The position numbers were made by a program, and so were the translations under genes. Under the pieces are notes generated by a model. That model did not search any database. It was not told the DNA's origin and saw only the letters and a list, made by a program, of their open reading frames with translations. 64,000 nucleotides of DNA from an uncultured Alphaproteobacteria bacterium. Lineage in GTDB: Bacteria; Pseudomonadota; Alphaproteobacteria; Geminicoccales; Geminicoccaceae. Location of the stretch: NCBI GenBank assembly GCA_937926445.1, contig CALBAK010000028.1, positions 108,514 through 172,513 on the forward strand, given 5' to 3'. This document shows positions 38,177 to 50,215 of the stretch, in pieces; within the stretch, counting starts at the first letter, position 1; every line of letters starts with the position of its first letter.

Positions 38177-39229
38177 ATGGGGTCTTCGGTGATCGAAAAG
38201 CCGCTTCTCGCTGCCCTGTCGGGCCGGCGGGTGAGCCCGCCACCAGTCTGGCTGATGCGTCAGGCCGGACGCTATCTGCCCGAATACCGGGCCGTCCGTG
38301 CCCGGGCACGCGATTTCCTCGAGCTCTGCTACACCCCGGATCTCGCTGTCGAGGTCACGCTCCAGCCGCTTCGTCGTTTTCCCCTCGATGCGGCCATCCT
38401 GTTCTCCGACATTCTCGTGGTTCCCCACGCGCTCGGTGCCGAACTCCGCTTCGTCGAGGGAGAGGGTCCGAGGCTCGAGCCCGTGTTCGATCGCGCCGGT
38501 CTCGCCCGTCTCGGCGCCGAGCGGCTGCACGAGCGCCTGGGGCCGGTCTACGAGACGGTGCGGCGCCTGCGCCGGGCGCTGCCCGACCGAGTGACCCTGA
38601 TCGGCTTCGCCGGCGCACCCTGGACCCTGGCTGCCTACCTGGTCGAAGGTCGGGGGTCGAAGGAGTTTCTTCGACCTCGAGTATTGGCACGGCGCGATTC
38701 GGCGCTGTTCGGCGCGCTCGTAGACCTCCTCACGGAATCCGTGATCGAGTTCCTGTCCGCCCAGGTGGTGGCGGGTGCCGAGGCCTTGCAGCTGTTCGAC
38801 AGCTGGGCCGGTGTGCTGCCGGAAAGCGAGCTGCGACGTTGGTGCCTCGAACCCGCACGGCGGATCGTGGCTACGTTGCGGGCGCGCCACCCGGAGGTAC
38901 CGATCCTGGTGTTTCCCCGCGGGGTCGGTGCGTGTCTGCGCCTGTTCGCGACCGAAGTGGGGGCACAGGGGCTCTCGCTCGACACGGGAGTGCCCATGGC
39001 CTGGGCAGCGGCGGAGCTCGGGGGCCCCTCGGGTCCGACCCTCCAAGGCAATCTCGATCCTGTGGCGCTGCTCGGACCGGAAGACAGGCTCCTCGAGGAG
39101 GCCCGCGCCATTCTTCTGGCCGCAGCATCGCGGCCACACATTTTCAATCTCGGACACGGCGTTCTTCCCGAGACGCCGCCGGAGCGGGTCGCGGCGCTGA
39201 CCCGGTACTTGAAATCGGGCGGGGAATGA
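38177..39229 (+). CDS. hemE: Uroporphyrinogen decarboxylase
   Basis: Removes four acetate carboxyls from uroporphyrinogen III to give coproporphyrinogen III in haem synthesis. The 350-residue product has the two family signatures: PPVWLMRQAGRYLPEYR near residue 24, with the substrate-binding Arg residues, and GFAGAPWTLAAYLVEG near 143, and the conserved Asp of AILFSDILVVPHALG near 73. It ends LGHGVLPETPPE, typical of HemE. The gene is intact and is the first of the hemE - hemJ - rho series to the right of the putative origin. Confidence 0.97.
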   Translation: MGSSVIEKPLLAALSGRRVSPPPVWLMRQAGRYLPEYRAVRARARDFLELCYTPDLAVEVTLQPLRRFPLDAAILFSDILVVPHALGAELRFVEGEGPRLEPVFDRAGLARLGAERLHERLGPVYETVRRLRRALPDRVTLIGFAGAPWTLAAYLVEGRGSKEFLRPRVLARRDSALFGALVDLLTESVIEFLSAQVVAGAEALQLFDSWAGVLPESELRRWCLEPARRIVATLRARHPEVPILVFPRGVGACLRLFATEVGAQGLSLDTGVPMAWAAAELGGPSGPTLQGNLDPVALLGPEDRLLEEARAILLAAASRPHIFNLGHGVLPETPPERVAALTRYLKSGGE

Positions 39230-39373
39230 GCGATTTCGAACACAGAGCGGGGCCTGGACCGACCCGTCAGGCGGCGTGAGGGCCAACCTGCTCGCTCGCA
39301 TGGCCTCCCCAAGCCTTGTTCGCGAAACTCGGTTCGGCTGCACGAGCGCGGCGAGGCCGTCGACGGACGCGGG

Positions 39374-39805
39374 ATGACGAGCTCGATCCTCTGGCTCAAG
39401 GCGCTGCACATCATGGCCTTCGCCGCCTGGATGTCGGGCATGTGGTACCTGCCGCGTCTCATGGTCTACCATGTGGGCGTGCCGGTGGCATCAGAGACCT
39501 CCGAGACCTTCAAGGTCATGGAGCGTCGCCTCTTGAAGGCGATCGCGACGCCCGCCATGCTGGTGACGATTGCGGTGGGATTGTGGCTCGCGACCGCGCA
39601 GGGCCAGTGGCGGGACGGCTGGTTCCACGGCAAGCTTCTGCTCGTGCTCGCCATGATGGCGGTCCACGGCCTCCTCGCGCGCCACGTGCGCGAGCTGGCG
39701 GCCGACCGCCGCGAGCGCTCGGGCCGGTATTTCCGGTTCCTTAACGAGGTGCCTACGGTGCTGTTCGTCGGCATCGTCCTCCTCGTGGTGCTCAAACCTT
39801 TCTGA
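39374..39805 (+). CDS. hemJ: Protoporphyrinogen IX oxidase, HemJ type
   Basis: A 143-residue inner-membrane protein with four hydrophobic helices that oxidises protoporphyrinogen IX. The conserved His of KALHIMAFAAWMSGMWYLPRL near residue 12 and the conserved Lys/His-containing FHGKLLLVLAMMAVHGLLA near 83 match HemJ. Position between hemE and rho is the standard alphaproteobacterial order. The 144-bp gap after hemE has no gene, so hemH, often found here, is absent from this site. Confidence 0.94.
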   Translation: MTSSILWLKALHIMAFAAWMSGMWYLPRLMVYHVGVPVASETSETFKVMERRLLKAIATPAMLVTIAVGLWLATAQGQWRDGWFHGKLLLVLAMMAVHGLLARHVRELAADRRERSGRYFRFLNEVPTVLFVGIVLLVVLKPF

Positions 39806-39847
39806 TGCCGGCCGGATGACCCGCGCCGGCCTGCTGGGACAGCGACC

Positions 39848-41611
39848 TTGGCCGACAGCGACCTGACCGAAGGCAAGCTGCCGTCTCCCGACGAGGCGGA
39901 GGCTGCTCGCGAGCCCTCCCAGATGCCGCGCCGGCGCCGTGGCCGGCCGCGTGCGGAGCGTCCGAGCGAGACGCCGCAGCCGACCCCCGCCATGGAGCAC
40001 ATTCCGGCCTTCCTGCAGGCTCCGGCCGAACCGCGGCCCGAACCGCAGCCGCCGACCGAGCCGCTTCCGCCGCCCCCGGCCGCCGAGGAGGACGCAATCG
40101 GCGAGCTGCGCTTCGAGACCGTGCCCATCCCCGAGCCCCGGCAGGAAACGGCACCGCCGCCGCGCGAGCCGCGACCCGAGCGCGGCTTCCAGGAGCGGCG
40201 CGATGCCCGATTCGGTAGTCGCCAGCCCTTCGCTCGCGACCGGGGTCGCGACGAACGGCGCTTCGAGGGTCGCTACCCGGCCGAGCGGTTCGATGCGCGC
40301 GTGACGGACGAGCGGGGCGAGCCGCCGGAGCCGCCGCCGCTCGGTCCCGATGCGCCCGCTATCAACTTGACCGAGCTCAAGCGTAAGTCTCCTGCCGAAC
40401 TCCTCAAATACGCCGAGGAGCTCGGCATCGAAGGCGCCAGCACTCTCAAGAAGGGTGATCTCGTCTTCGCCATCCTGAAGCAGCTGGCCGGTTCGGACAT
40501 TCCGATCCGCGGGGAGGGTGTCCTGGAGATCCTCCAGGACGGATTCGGCTTCCTGCGCTCGCCCGATGCGAACTACGTCGCCGGGCCGGACGATATCTAC
40601 GTCTCGCCCTCGCAGATCCGGCGCTTTGGGCTCAGGACCGGCGACACCGTCCAAGGGTTGGTCCGCGCTCCCAAGGAGGGCGAGCGCTATTTCGCCCTTC
40701 TGCGAGCCGACACGATCAATTTCGATCCGCCGGAAGTGGCGCGCCACCGGGTCCACTTCGACAATCTCACGCCCTATTATCCGACGAGGAAGCTCAACCT
40801 CGAGGTCCCGGGCCAGAAGGATCTCTCGACCCGGATCATCGAGATCGTGGCACCGCTCGGCAAAGGCCAGCGTGCGCTCATCGTCGCCCAGCCGCGCACC
40901 GGCAAGACGATGCTCATGCAGAACATCGCGCACGCGATCATGGCCAATCACAAGGAGGTGTTCCTCATCGTGCTGCTCATCGACGAGCGGCCGGAAGAGG
41001 TCACCGACATGCAGCGCACGGTCCGCGGCGAGGTCGTGAGCTCGACTTTCGACGAGCCTGCCACACGGCACGTGCAGGTGGCCGAGATGGTCATCGAGAA
41101 GGCCAAGCGCTTGGTCGAGCACGGCCGCGACGTCGTCATTCTTCTGGATTCGATCACCCGCCTCGCCCGCGCCTACAACACGGTCGTCCCCTCCTCGGGC
41201 AAGGTTCTCACGGGTGGTGTGGACGCCAACGCGCTCCAGCGCCCGAAGCGGTTCTTCGGTGCCGCCCGCAACATCGAGGACGGCGGCTCGCTCACGATCA
41301 TCGCCACGGCGCTGATCGATACGGGCTCCCGCATGGACGAGGTGATTTTCGAGGAGTTCAAGGGGACGGGTAACGCCGAGATCGTGCTCGACCGGCGGGT
41401 CGCCGACAAACGTGTCTTCCCGGCGATCGACATCAACAAATCGGGGACCCGCAAGGAGGAGCTGCTGGTCGAGCGCGCCATCCTCGCCCGTATGTGGGTC
41501 CTGCGCCGTATCCTGAACCCGATGGGCACGGTGGACGCGATCGAGTTTCTCCTCGACAAGATGAAGTACTCGAAAACCAACGAGGAATTCTGGAACTCGA
41601 TGAACCAGTGA
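39848..41611 (+). CDS. rho: Transcription termination factor Rho with long N-terminal extension
   Basis: Hexameric RNA/DNA helicase for factor-dependent termination. The standard body starts at about residue 170: Rho N domain [23 protein letters not shown]-binding [20 protein letters not shown], Walker A QPRTGKT near 350, Walker [11 protein letters not shown] near 430 and the C-terminal [17 protein letters not shown]. Before it lie about 165 residues rich in Pro, Arg and Glu, including a run of RG/RR-type segments, probably disordered. Typical Rho is about 420 residues; this is 587 from TTG 39848. ATG codons at 39923 and 39991 are possible later starts but all keep much of the extension. Confidence 0.95.
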   Translation: MADSDLTEGKLPSPDEAEAAREPSQMPRRRRGRPRAERPSETPQPTPAMEHIPAFLQAPAEPRPEPQPPTEPLPPPPAAEEDAIGELRFETVPIPEPRQETAPPPREPRPERGFQERRDARFGSRQPFARDRGRDERRFEGRYPAERFDARVTDERGEPPEPPPLGPDAPAINLTELKRKSPAELLKYAEELGIEGASTLKKGDLVFAILKQLAGSDIPIRGEGVLEILQDGFGFLRSPDANYVAGPDDIYVSPSQIRRFGLRTGDTVQGLVRAPKEGERYFALLRADTINFDPPEVARHRVHFDNLTPYYPTRKLNLEVPGQKDLSTRIIEIVAPLGKGQRALIVAQPRTGKTMLMQNIAHAIMANHKEVFLIVLLIDERPEEVTDMQRTVRGEVVSSTFDEPATRHVQVAEMVIEKAKRLVEHGRDVVILLDSITRLARAYNTVVPSSGKVLTGGVDANALQRPKRFFGAARNIEDGGSLTIIATALIDTGSRMDEVIFEEFKGTGNAEIVLDRRVADKRVFPAIDINKSGTRKEELLVERAILARMWVLRRILNPMGTVDAIEFLLDKMKYSKTNEEFWNSMNQ

Positions 41612-41724
41612 TCCGCGGCGAGCCCTTTCGCGTAGAACGGAGCGTTACAGTCGGCGGGCTACCAAGGGTCGGGTGGTTGCGCTAGCTTGTCGGACGGACC
41701 CGTCGAGGTCTGAAGGGGAAAGGC

Positions 41725-42891
41725 GTGCTCCGTTCGATCCTGGCCGTCATGGTCGTCCTGCTCGTGGGGGGCGGGGGCGCTGCCGCCTACTGGCATTTCG
41801 TTGCCCTTCCGGCCCAACAGCAGCGTCAGCAGGGGGGAGCGGCTGCCCGAGGCGACGGAGGTCCGGTGGTGGTCGAGGCGATGCCCGTCAAAGTGGCGCC
41901 CGCCGAGCGGACCGTCGAAGCCGTCGGAACCCTGCTCTCGAACGAGCGCGTCACCATCCGACCCGAGGTCGCCGGCCGGATCGTCGCCATCGACATGGTC
42001 GAAGGCGGCAAAGTTCGCGAAGGACAGGTCCTGGTCGAGCTCGATGCTTCGGTGGAGCGGGCTTCCCTCGCCGACGCCGAAGCCCGCCGCATGCTTGCGC
42101 TCAACAATCTCGAGCGTGCCCGCGAGTTGCGCCGCACCAATGTCGGCACACAGCGGGCACTGGACGAAGCGGAGGCGAGCTTCCGGATCGCGGAGGCGGC
42201 GGTCGAGCTCGCGCGAGCCCAACTCGCCAAGCGGACGATCAAGGCGCCGTTCGACGCCAAAGCGAGCCTGCGCGACGTCAGTGTCGGGGAGTTCGTAACC
42301 GCTGGCACCGCTCTCTTCACGCTCGAGCAGATCGACCCGATCAAGGTCGATTTCCGCGTGCCCGAGCTCTTTATCTCTGCGGTGAACGTCGGCAACGAGA
42401 TCCGGATCGCCATCGACGCCTTCCCGGGCCGCAGCTTCGCGGGCCGGGTCACCGCCATCGACCCGCTCGTCGACGAACGCGGTCGATCGCTCTTGGTCCG
42501 GGCCTCGATTGCCAATCCCGACGAGGCTCTGCGACCCGGCGTCTTCGCCCGGGTGTCGCTGACCCTCTCGGTGAAGTCCGATGCCCTGTGGGTGGCCGAG
42601 GAAGCCCTCGTGCCGCAGGGCGGCAAGCAGTTCGTCTTCCGCATCCTCGATCAGGGCGAGGGCAAGCCCAAGACCGTCGAACGCGTGGCGGTCACGACGG
42701 GTCTTCGCCGGCCCGGCGAGGTCGAGCTCACGAGCGGCGTGCGCGCCGGCGATCTCGTGGTCGTGGCCGGCGTGACCAAGGTCCGCGAGGGTGCCCCGGT
42801 CGTCGTTCAAGGGCCGGGCCGTGCGCCTCGGGGCGATGAGTCCGCCCCGCCCACCGCGCGCAGCGCCAACGGCGAACAACGGCAAGGCTGA
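41725..42891 (+). CDS. RND efflux periplasmic adaptor (membrane fusion protein)
   Basis: A 388-residue adaptor linking an RND pump to the outer-membrane channel. One N-terminal membrane anchor (VMVVLLVGGGGAAAYW), then the lipoyl half-motif EAVGTLLSNERVTIRPEVAG, a helical hairpin (ASLADAEARRMLALNNLERARELRR), the second lipoyl half KRTIKAPFDAKASLRDVSVG and beta-barrel segments. GTG 41725 follows GAAGGGGAAAGGC. It is 21 bp ahead of the RND pump gene, so they form one operon. No regulator gene is adjacent. Confidence 0.93.
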   Translation: MLRSILAVMVVLLVGGGGAAAYWHFVALPAQQQRQQGGAAARGDGGPVVVEAMPVKVAPAERTVEAVGTLLSNERVTIRPEVAGRIVAIDMVEGGKVREGQVLVELDASVERASLADAEARRMLALNNLERARELRRTNVGTQRALDEAEASFRIAEAAVELARAQLAKRTIKAPFDAKASLRDVSVGEFVTAGTALFTLEQIDPIKVDFRVPELFISAVNVGNEIRIAIDAFPGRSFAGRVTAIDPLVDERGRSLLVRASIANPDEALRPGVFARVSLTLSVKSDALWVAEEALVPQGGKQFVFRILDQGEGKPKTVERVAVTTGLRRPGEVELTSGVRAGDLVVVAGVTKVREGAPVVVQGPGRAPRGDESAPPTARSANGEQRQG

Positions 42892-42912
42892 GCGCGGCCG
42901 CGGAGAACAGCC

Positions 42913-45900
42913 ATGAGCCTCTGGGAGCTGTCGATCCGCCGCCCCGTCCTGGCGAGCGTGATGAGCCTCGTCGTCATGCTACTCGGGCTCATGGCGTGGA
43001 GCCGCTTGTCGGTCCGCGAGTATCCGAAGATCGACGAGCCCGTGGTCTCGGTCTCGACCACGTATCAGGGCGCTTCGGCCGAAATCATCGAGAGCCGGGT
43101 GACCCAGCCTCTCGAGGAGGTCCTCTCCGGCATCGAGGGGCTAGACGTTATCACCTCCTCGAGCCGACCGGAACGCAGCCAGATCAATCTGCGCTTCCGT
43201 ATCGACCGCAATCCCGAGGATGCCGCCTCGGACGTCCGGGACCGGGTGGCGGAGGCGCGTGCCCGGTTGCCGGACGACGCGGACGAGCCGGTTGTCCGCA
43301 AGGTCGAGGCCGACTCTCAGCCGATCATCTATCTCGCTCTGGCCTCCGACCGGCACAGTCCGATCGAGGTCAGCGAGATCGCCGATCGTCTGGTCAAGGA
43401 CCGGCTCCAGAACCTGCCCGGTGTCGCCGAGATCCGAATCTTCGGCGAGCGCCGGCCGGCGATGCGGATCTGGCTCGATCGGCTGCGCCTCGCCGGCTAC
43501 GGCCTCACCCCGCAGGACGTCGAGGAGGCGCTGCGCCGCCAGAACATCGAGGTGCCCGCGGGCAGGATCGAGAGCGAGCGACGCGAGTTCGAGATCCTCG
43601 CCGAGACGGATCTCCGTACGGTAGAGCAGTTCAACCAGCTCATCATCCGCGAGGCCGATGGCTATCTCGTCCGGCTGCGGGATGTCGGCGAAGCCCAGAT
43701 CGCGCCCTTGAACGAGCGCGTGAGCTCCCGCTTCAACGGCAACCCCTCCGTCGCGGTCGGTGTCGTCAAGCAGGCGACTGCCAACCCGCTCGAGGTTTCC
43801 GAGGCGGTTCGCGCCATGATCCCCCGCCTTCTGGAGATCCTTCCCGAAGGTGTGCGGATGGAGGTCGGCTACGACAGCACAGTCTTCATCGAGCGGGCGA
43901 TCCGCAACGTGCGAATGGCGGTCGTCGAGGCGATCGTCCTCGTCGTCCTCGTCATCTTCCTGTTCCTGCGCTCGTTCCGGGCGACGCTCGTGCCGATCGT
44001 GACCATCCCGGTCTCGCTGATCGGTGGTTTCGTCTTCATGTGGGCGTTCGGCTTCTCGATCAACACTCTCACACTCCTGGCCATGGTCTTGGCGGTCGGG
44101 CTCGTGGTCGACGATGCGATCGTCGTGCTCGAGAACATCAGCCGGCACGTCGAGAAGGGCATGCGCCCCTTCGACGCCGCCTTGAAGGGCTCGCACGAGA
44201 TCGCCTTCGCCGTGATCGCGATGACGATCACGCTCGCCGCCGTCTACGCGCCGATCGCCTTCCAGACCGGTCGGACGGGCCGCCTTTTCGTTGAATTCGC
44301 CCTGACCCTGGCGGGCGCGGTGCTGGTCTCGGGCTTCGTCGCCCTGACGCTTTCACCCATGATGTGCTCGCTCCTCCTGCGCCACGAGGAGCGGAACAAC
44401 GTCCTCTACCGTGCCGTCGAAGGCACTCTCCGCGCGCTCACGCGGACCTATCGGGCGAGCCTGCGTTTCGCCATGACCGTGCGCCCGGCAGTGATCGTGC
44501 TCATGCTCGTGATGGGCGGGTTCGCGGGCATGCTCTTTTGGACCCTGCCGGCCGAGCTGGCGCCGGTCGAGGACCGCGGCACCGTGCTGACCATCGGGAT
44601 CGCCCCCGAAGGCAGCACGCTCGCCTACACCGACCGCTACGCCAAACGGATCGAAGAGGCTTACCGCGAGCAGCCGGCGATCGAACGGATCTTTCTAGTG
44701 ATCGGCTTCGGTAACGACGTTACCCGGGCGATCGGATTCGGCAGGCTCAAGGATTGGGACGAGCGGCCCGGCCTCACCCAGCAGCAGATCACCCGGGAAA
44801 TGGCCCCAAAGATGGCGGCCATCCCGGGCCTTCTGGCCTTCCCCAACAACCCGCCCTCGCTCGGTCAGAGCCCGGTCAGCAAGCCCGTCCAGTTCGTGCT
44901 GCAGACCTCCTTGCCCTATTCCGAGCTGCAGCGCGCGGTCGACCAGCTCGTGGCCGCCGCCCGACGCAATCCGGGGCTCGTCAACGTCGATACCGACCTC
45001 AAGCTCAACAAGCCGCAGCTCAGCCTGACGATCGACCGCGAGAAGGCGGCGCTCATGGGGATCGACGTGCGGACCATCGGCCAGACCGTCGAGACGATGC
45101 TCGGCGGTCGGCAGGTCACGCGCTTCAAACGCGAAGGCAAGCAGTATGAGGTGATCGTTCAGGTCAAGCCCCAGGACCGAGCGACGCCGAGCGACCTCGC
45201 GCAGATCTTCGTCCGTGGCGCTGGTGGGGTGATGGTCCCGCTGGCCAACCTCGTGACCATTGAGGAGAAGGTGGCCCCCAAGGAACTCAAACACTTCAAC
45301 AAACTGCGCTCGGCTACGATCTCGGCCACCCTCGCCCCAGGCTACTCGCTGGGCGATGCCTTGGCCTTCCTCGAGGCGGAAGCCAAGAAACTCCCGGCCG
45401 GTATCGTGACCGATCTCGACGGCCAGAGCCGCGAGTTCCGTCAGTCTTCGGTCGGCCTCGCCGTCGTCTTCGTCCTGGCACTGGCTTTCATCTACCTCGT
45501 GCTGGCTGCCCAGTTCGAGAGCTGGGTCGACCCCTTCGTCATCATGCTGACCGTGCCGCTCTCGATGACGGGTGCGCTTCTGGCCCTCCAGCTAACGGGT
45601 CAGAGCCTCAACGTCTACAGCCAGATCGGCCTCGTCACCCTCGTCGGACTCATCACCAAACACGGCATCCTGATTGTCGAGTTCGCCAACCAGCTCCGCG
45701 CCCGCGGCATGACCAAGATCGAGGCCGTGGTCGAGGCGTCCGTCCTGCGCCTGCGGCCGATCCTCATGACCACGGGTGCGATGGTTCTGGGCTCTATTCC
45801 ACTCGCGATTGCGACCGGGGCCGGCGCCGAGGGCCGCTGGGCGATCGGGTGGGTGATCGTGGGCGGTCTCCTCGTCGGGACCTTCTTCACGCTCTTCGTC

Positions 45901-46023
45901 GTGCCTGTCGCCTACAGCCTGCTCGCCCGCCGGACCATGCCGCGGCACGTCCGCGAAGAGGCCGAGCGCGAGCGGCAGCAAAGCGGAGCGCTCGCGGGTA
46001 CGCGGCCCGTGCCCGCGGAGTGA
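42913..46023 (+). CDS. RND multidrug/solute efflux transporter
   Basis: A 1,036-residue AcrB-type proton antiporter with the full twelve-helix layout: helix 1 VLASVMSLVVMLLGLMAW, two large periplasmic loops, the intramembrane acidic pair in AVGLVVDDAIVVLENI near residue 400 used for proton relay, and GLITKHGILIVEFANQLR near 920. Sequence style (YPKIDEPVVSVSTTYQGAS at the N terminus) fits the MexB/AcrB-like HAE1 group rather than metal exporters. Substrate unknown. Intact despite its length, which is relevant to the quality of the sequence. Confidence 0.95.
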   Translation: MSLWELSIRRPVLASVMSLVVMLLGLMAWSRLSVREYPKIDEPVVSVSTTYQGASAEIIESRVTQPLEEVLSGIEGLDVITSSSRPERSQINLRFRIDRNPEDAASDVRDRVAEARARLPDDADEPVVRKVEADSQPIIYLALASDRHSPIEVSEIADRLVKDRLQNLPGVAEIRIFGERRPAMRIWLDRLRLAGYGLTPQDVEEALRRQNIEVPAGRIESERREFEILAETDLRTVEQFNQLIIREADGYLVRLRDVGEAQIAPLNERVSSRFNGNPSVAVGVVKQATANPLEVSEAVRAMIPRLLEILPEGVRMEVGYDSTVFIERAIRNVRMAVVEAIVLVVLVIFLFLRSFRATLVPIVTIPVSLIGGFVFMWAFGFSINTLTLLAMVLAVGLVVDDAIVVLENISRHVEKGMRPFDAALKGSHEIAFAVIAMTITLAAVYAPIAFQTGRTGRLFVEFALTLAGAVLVSGFVALTLSPMMCSLLLRHEERNNVLYRAVEGTLRALTRTYRASLRFAMTVRPAVIVLMLVMGGFAGMLFWTLPAELAPVEDRGTVLTIGIAPEGSTLAYTDRYAKRIEEAYREQPAIERIFLVIGFGNDVTRAIGFGRLKDWDERPGLTQQQITREMAPKMAAIPGLLAFPNNPPSLGQSPVSKPVQFVLQTSLPYSELQRAVDQLVAAARRNPGLVNVDTDLKLNKPQLSLTIDREKAALMGIDVRTIGQTVETMLGGRQVTRFKREGKQYEVIVQVKPQDRATPSDLAQIFVRGAGGVMVPLANLVTIEEKVAPKELKHFNKLRSATISATLAPGYSLGDALAFLEAEAKKLPAGIVTDLDGQSREFRQSSVGLAVVFVLALAFIYLVLAAQFESWVDPFVIMLTVPLSMTGALLALQLTGQSLNVYSQIGLVTLVGLITKHGILIVEFANQLRARGMTKIEAVVEASVLRLRPILMTTGAMVLGSIPLAIATGAGAEGRWAIGWVIVGGLLVGTFFTLFVVPVAYSLLARRTMPRHVREEAERERQQSGALAGTRPVPAE

Positions 46024-46026
46024 TCC

Positions 46027-46836
46027 TCAGGCAGCGTACTCGGCGAAGCGGTAGGGACCCGGCCAGCGATCGAGCGAGCCCTGGTGCGTCACGAGCCGGC
46101 CGTCCCCCTGGCGGACGTGCAGATGGAAGCCTGCCGGCTCTAGCGTGAAGCAGGAAGGGGCGGCAGGGTCGAGCGCGAGTTCGACCTGATGCGCGGTCGA
46201 CGGCGCGATCGAGGCGATCGTTCCGGCCCAGAGGGTCTGCACCGAGCGGTGGACGTGGCCGCAGAGAACGCGTTCCACGCGCCCGTGTCGGCGCACCGCC
46301 CGTTCGAGAGCCTCCGGCTCGGTGAGGGCGATCCGGTCCATGTGCGCGATCCCGGTCGCGAAGGGCGGGTGGTGGAGTGCCAGGATCACGTGCCGACCGC
46401 TCGCTTCTTCGAGCGTCCGCTCGACCCAGGCGAGCCGCCTCGGGCAGAGCGCGCCGCCGTCACGGCCGGGCACGAGCGTGTCGAGGGCCACGAGCAGCGT
46501 CTCCTCGAGCGGCACCGCGAAGTGCAGGAACTCGCCGTCCGTGGTCGGGCAGAAGCGCGGAACGAGCGCCTCGCGGAACGGTCCTCGCGCATCGTGGTTG
46601 CCGGGGATCGCGTAGACCGGCATCGGCAGCCGAGCGAGCTCCTCGGCGACCACCGCATACTCCTCGGGCCGCCCGTCGTACGTGAGATCGCCCGTGACGA
46701 GCACGGCATCCGGACGTGGCACGAGGGAAAGGAGGGCGTCGACCGCCCGGGCGAGGCACTGCGCCGTGTCCACCACCTTGTAGGCGGTGCGGCCGCGCGC
46801 GGTGACATGCAGATCGGTGATCTGGGCGAGCAACAT
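46027..46836 (-). CDS. Metallophosphoesterase, CpdA-like
   Basis: A 269-residue calcineurin-like phosphoesterase with a complete dimetal site: DLH in QITDLHVT near residue 8, GDLTYDG near 49, GNHD near 79, HHPPF near 154 and GHVHRSVQ near 193. This set and the length resemble 3',5'-cAMP phosphodiesterase CpdA and related class III enzymes; cyclic AMP as substrate is plausible but not shown. The gene converges on the RND pump gene (4 bp apart) and diverges from acnA, with about 180 bp between starts. Confidence 0.88.
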   Translation of the reverse strand: MLLAQITDLHVTARGRTAYKVVDTAQCLARAVDALLSLVPRPDAVLVTGDLTYDGRPEEYAVVAEELARLPMPVYAIPGNHDARGPFREALVPRFCPTTDGEFLHFAVPLEETLLVALDTLVPGRDGGALCPRRLAWVERTLEEASGRHVILALHHPPFATGIAHMDRIALTEPEALERAVRRHGRVERVLCGHVHRSVQTLWAGTIASIAPSTAHQVELALDPAAPSCFTLEPAGFHLHVRQGDGRLVTHQGSLDRWPGPYRFAEYAA

Positions 46837-47017
46837 CGCGTCATCTCCAATATCCCCTCTCCCTGGCTAGTCCCTCCTCGGCCAGGACGCCAGCGGTCGC
46901 GTGCCCAACTGCCGCGTTGGAACGGCCGCCTCGGCGTGGCACTATGAAGGCCGTTTCCGCCGGATCGGGGCGCCCCCCGCCGAGCGGGCCCTGGGCTCGA
47001 CGAGAAGGGTCCCCCTC

Positions 47018-49729
<2,712 letters not shown>

Positions 49730-49749
49730 GCCCAGCGGTTCTTTAGAGG

Positions 49750-49778
49750 GCCGGCCGCGACCGCTGGTCGCGGCCGGC
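49750..49778 (+). terminator. 13-bp perfect hairpin after acnA
   Basis: GCCGGCCGCGACC (49750-49762), a GCT loop and its exact reverse complement (49766-49778) form a very stable stem 20 bp after the acnA stop. There is no U-tract, so it is not a classic intrinsic terminator; it may end transcription with Rho or protect the acnA mRNA 3' end. Confidence 0.6.
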
Positions 49779-49874
49779 GAGCTCGCAGGGTCAGCTTCGC
49801 GCAAGCTCGAGCCGCTAAGTCCTGCCTGTCTGAGCCGGTGGCAGCCACTGCCGACCCTCGGTCAGGAGGTGACA

Positions 49875-50215
49875 ATGGTTCGAACCATCTGTCGGTTGGC
49901 TTTGGTGGGGGGTGTCTTTGCCTCGCCGCTCCGGCCCACGCCGCCCCGAGTGTCACGATGATGGCCGACAGCTGTGCCGTCTGCCACGGCACCGACGGAC
50001 GTAGCACGGGTGGAATCGACAGCTTGGCGGACATGTCCGCGCGCGAGCTGATCGAGGAGATGAACGAGATGATCGCCGACCCGCACGAGGGTCGGCTCAT
50101 GGGCATCGTCGCCAAGGGCTTCAGCTTCCAGGAGATCCAGTCCCTCGGTCAGTATTTCCAGAAGCTGGGTGAGGGCAAAAAAACAAAGGATCGGAAGGAA
50201 AAGAGCGATGACTGA
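49875..50215 (+). pseudogene. fccA: Flavocytochrome c sulfide dehydrogenase, cytochrome subunit, frameshifted
   Basis: ATG 49875 has the strongest ribosome binding site in the window (GGAGGTGAC). The frame gives the start of a signal peptide, MVRTICRLALVGGVFA, then loses one base near 49922. The signal peptide continues in another frame (LAAPAHAAPSVT) followed by the haem site MMADSCAVCHGTDG and a short class I cytochrome c ending at TGA 50215. Joined, it is about 113 residues with one CxxCH. In Fcc complexes this subunit passes electrons from sulfide to cytochrome c. Its end overlaps the fccB start by eight bases. Confidence 0.85.

Noticed and set aside
49868..49890. GGTTCGAACC as a tRNA T-loop
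   Set aside because: No acceptor stem or other arms surround it; it lies at the start of fccA.
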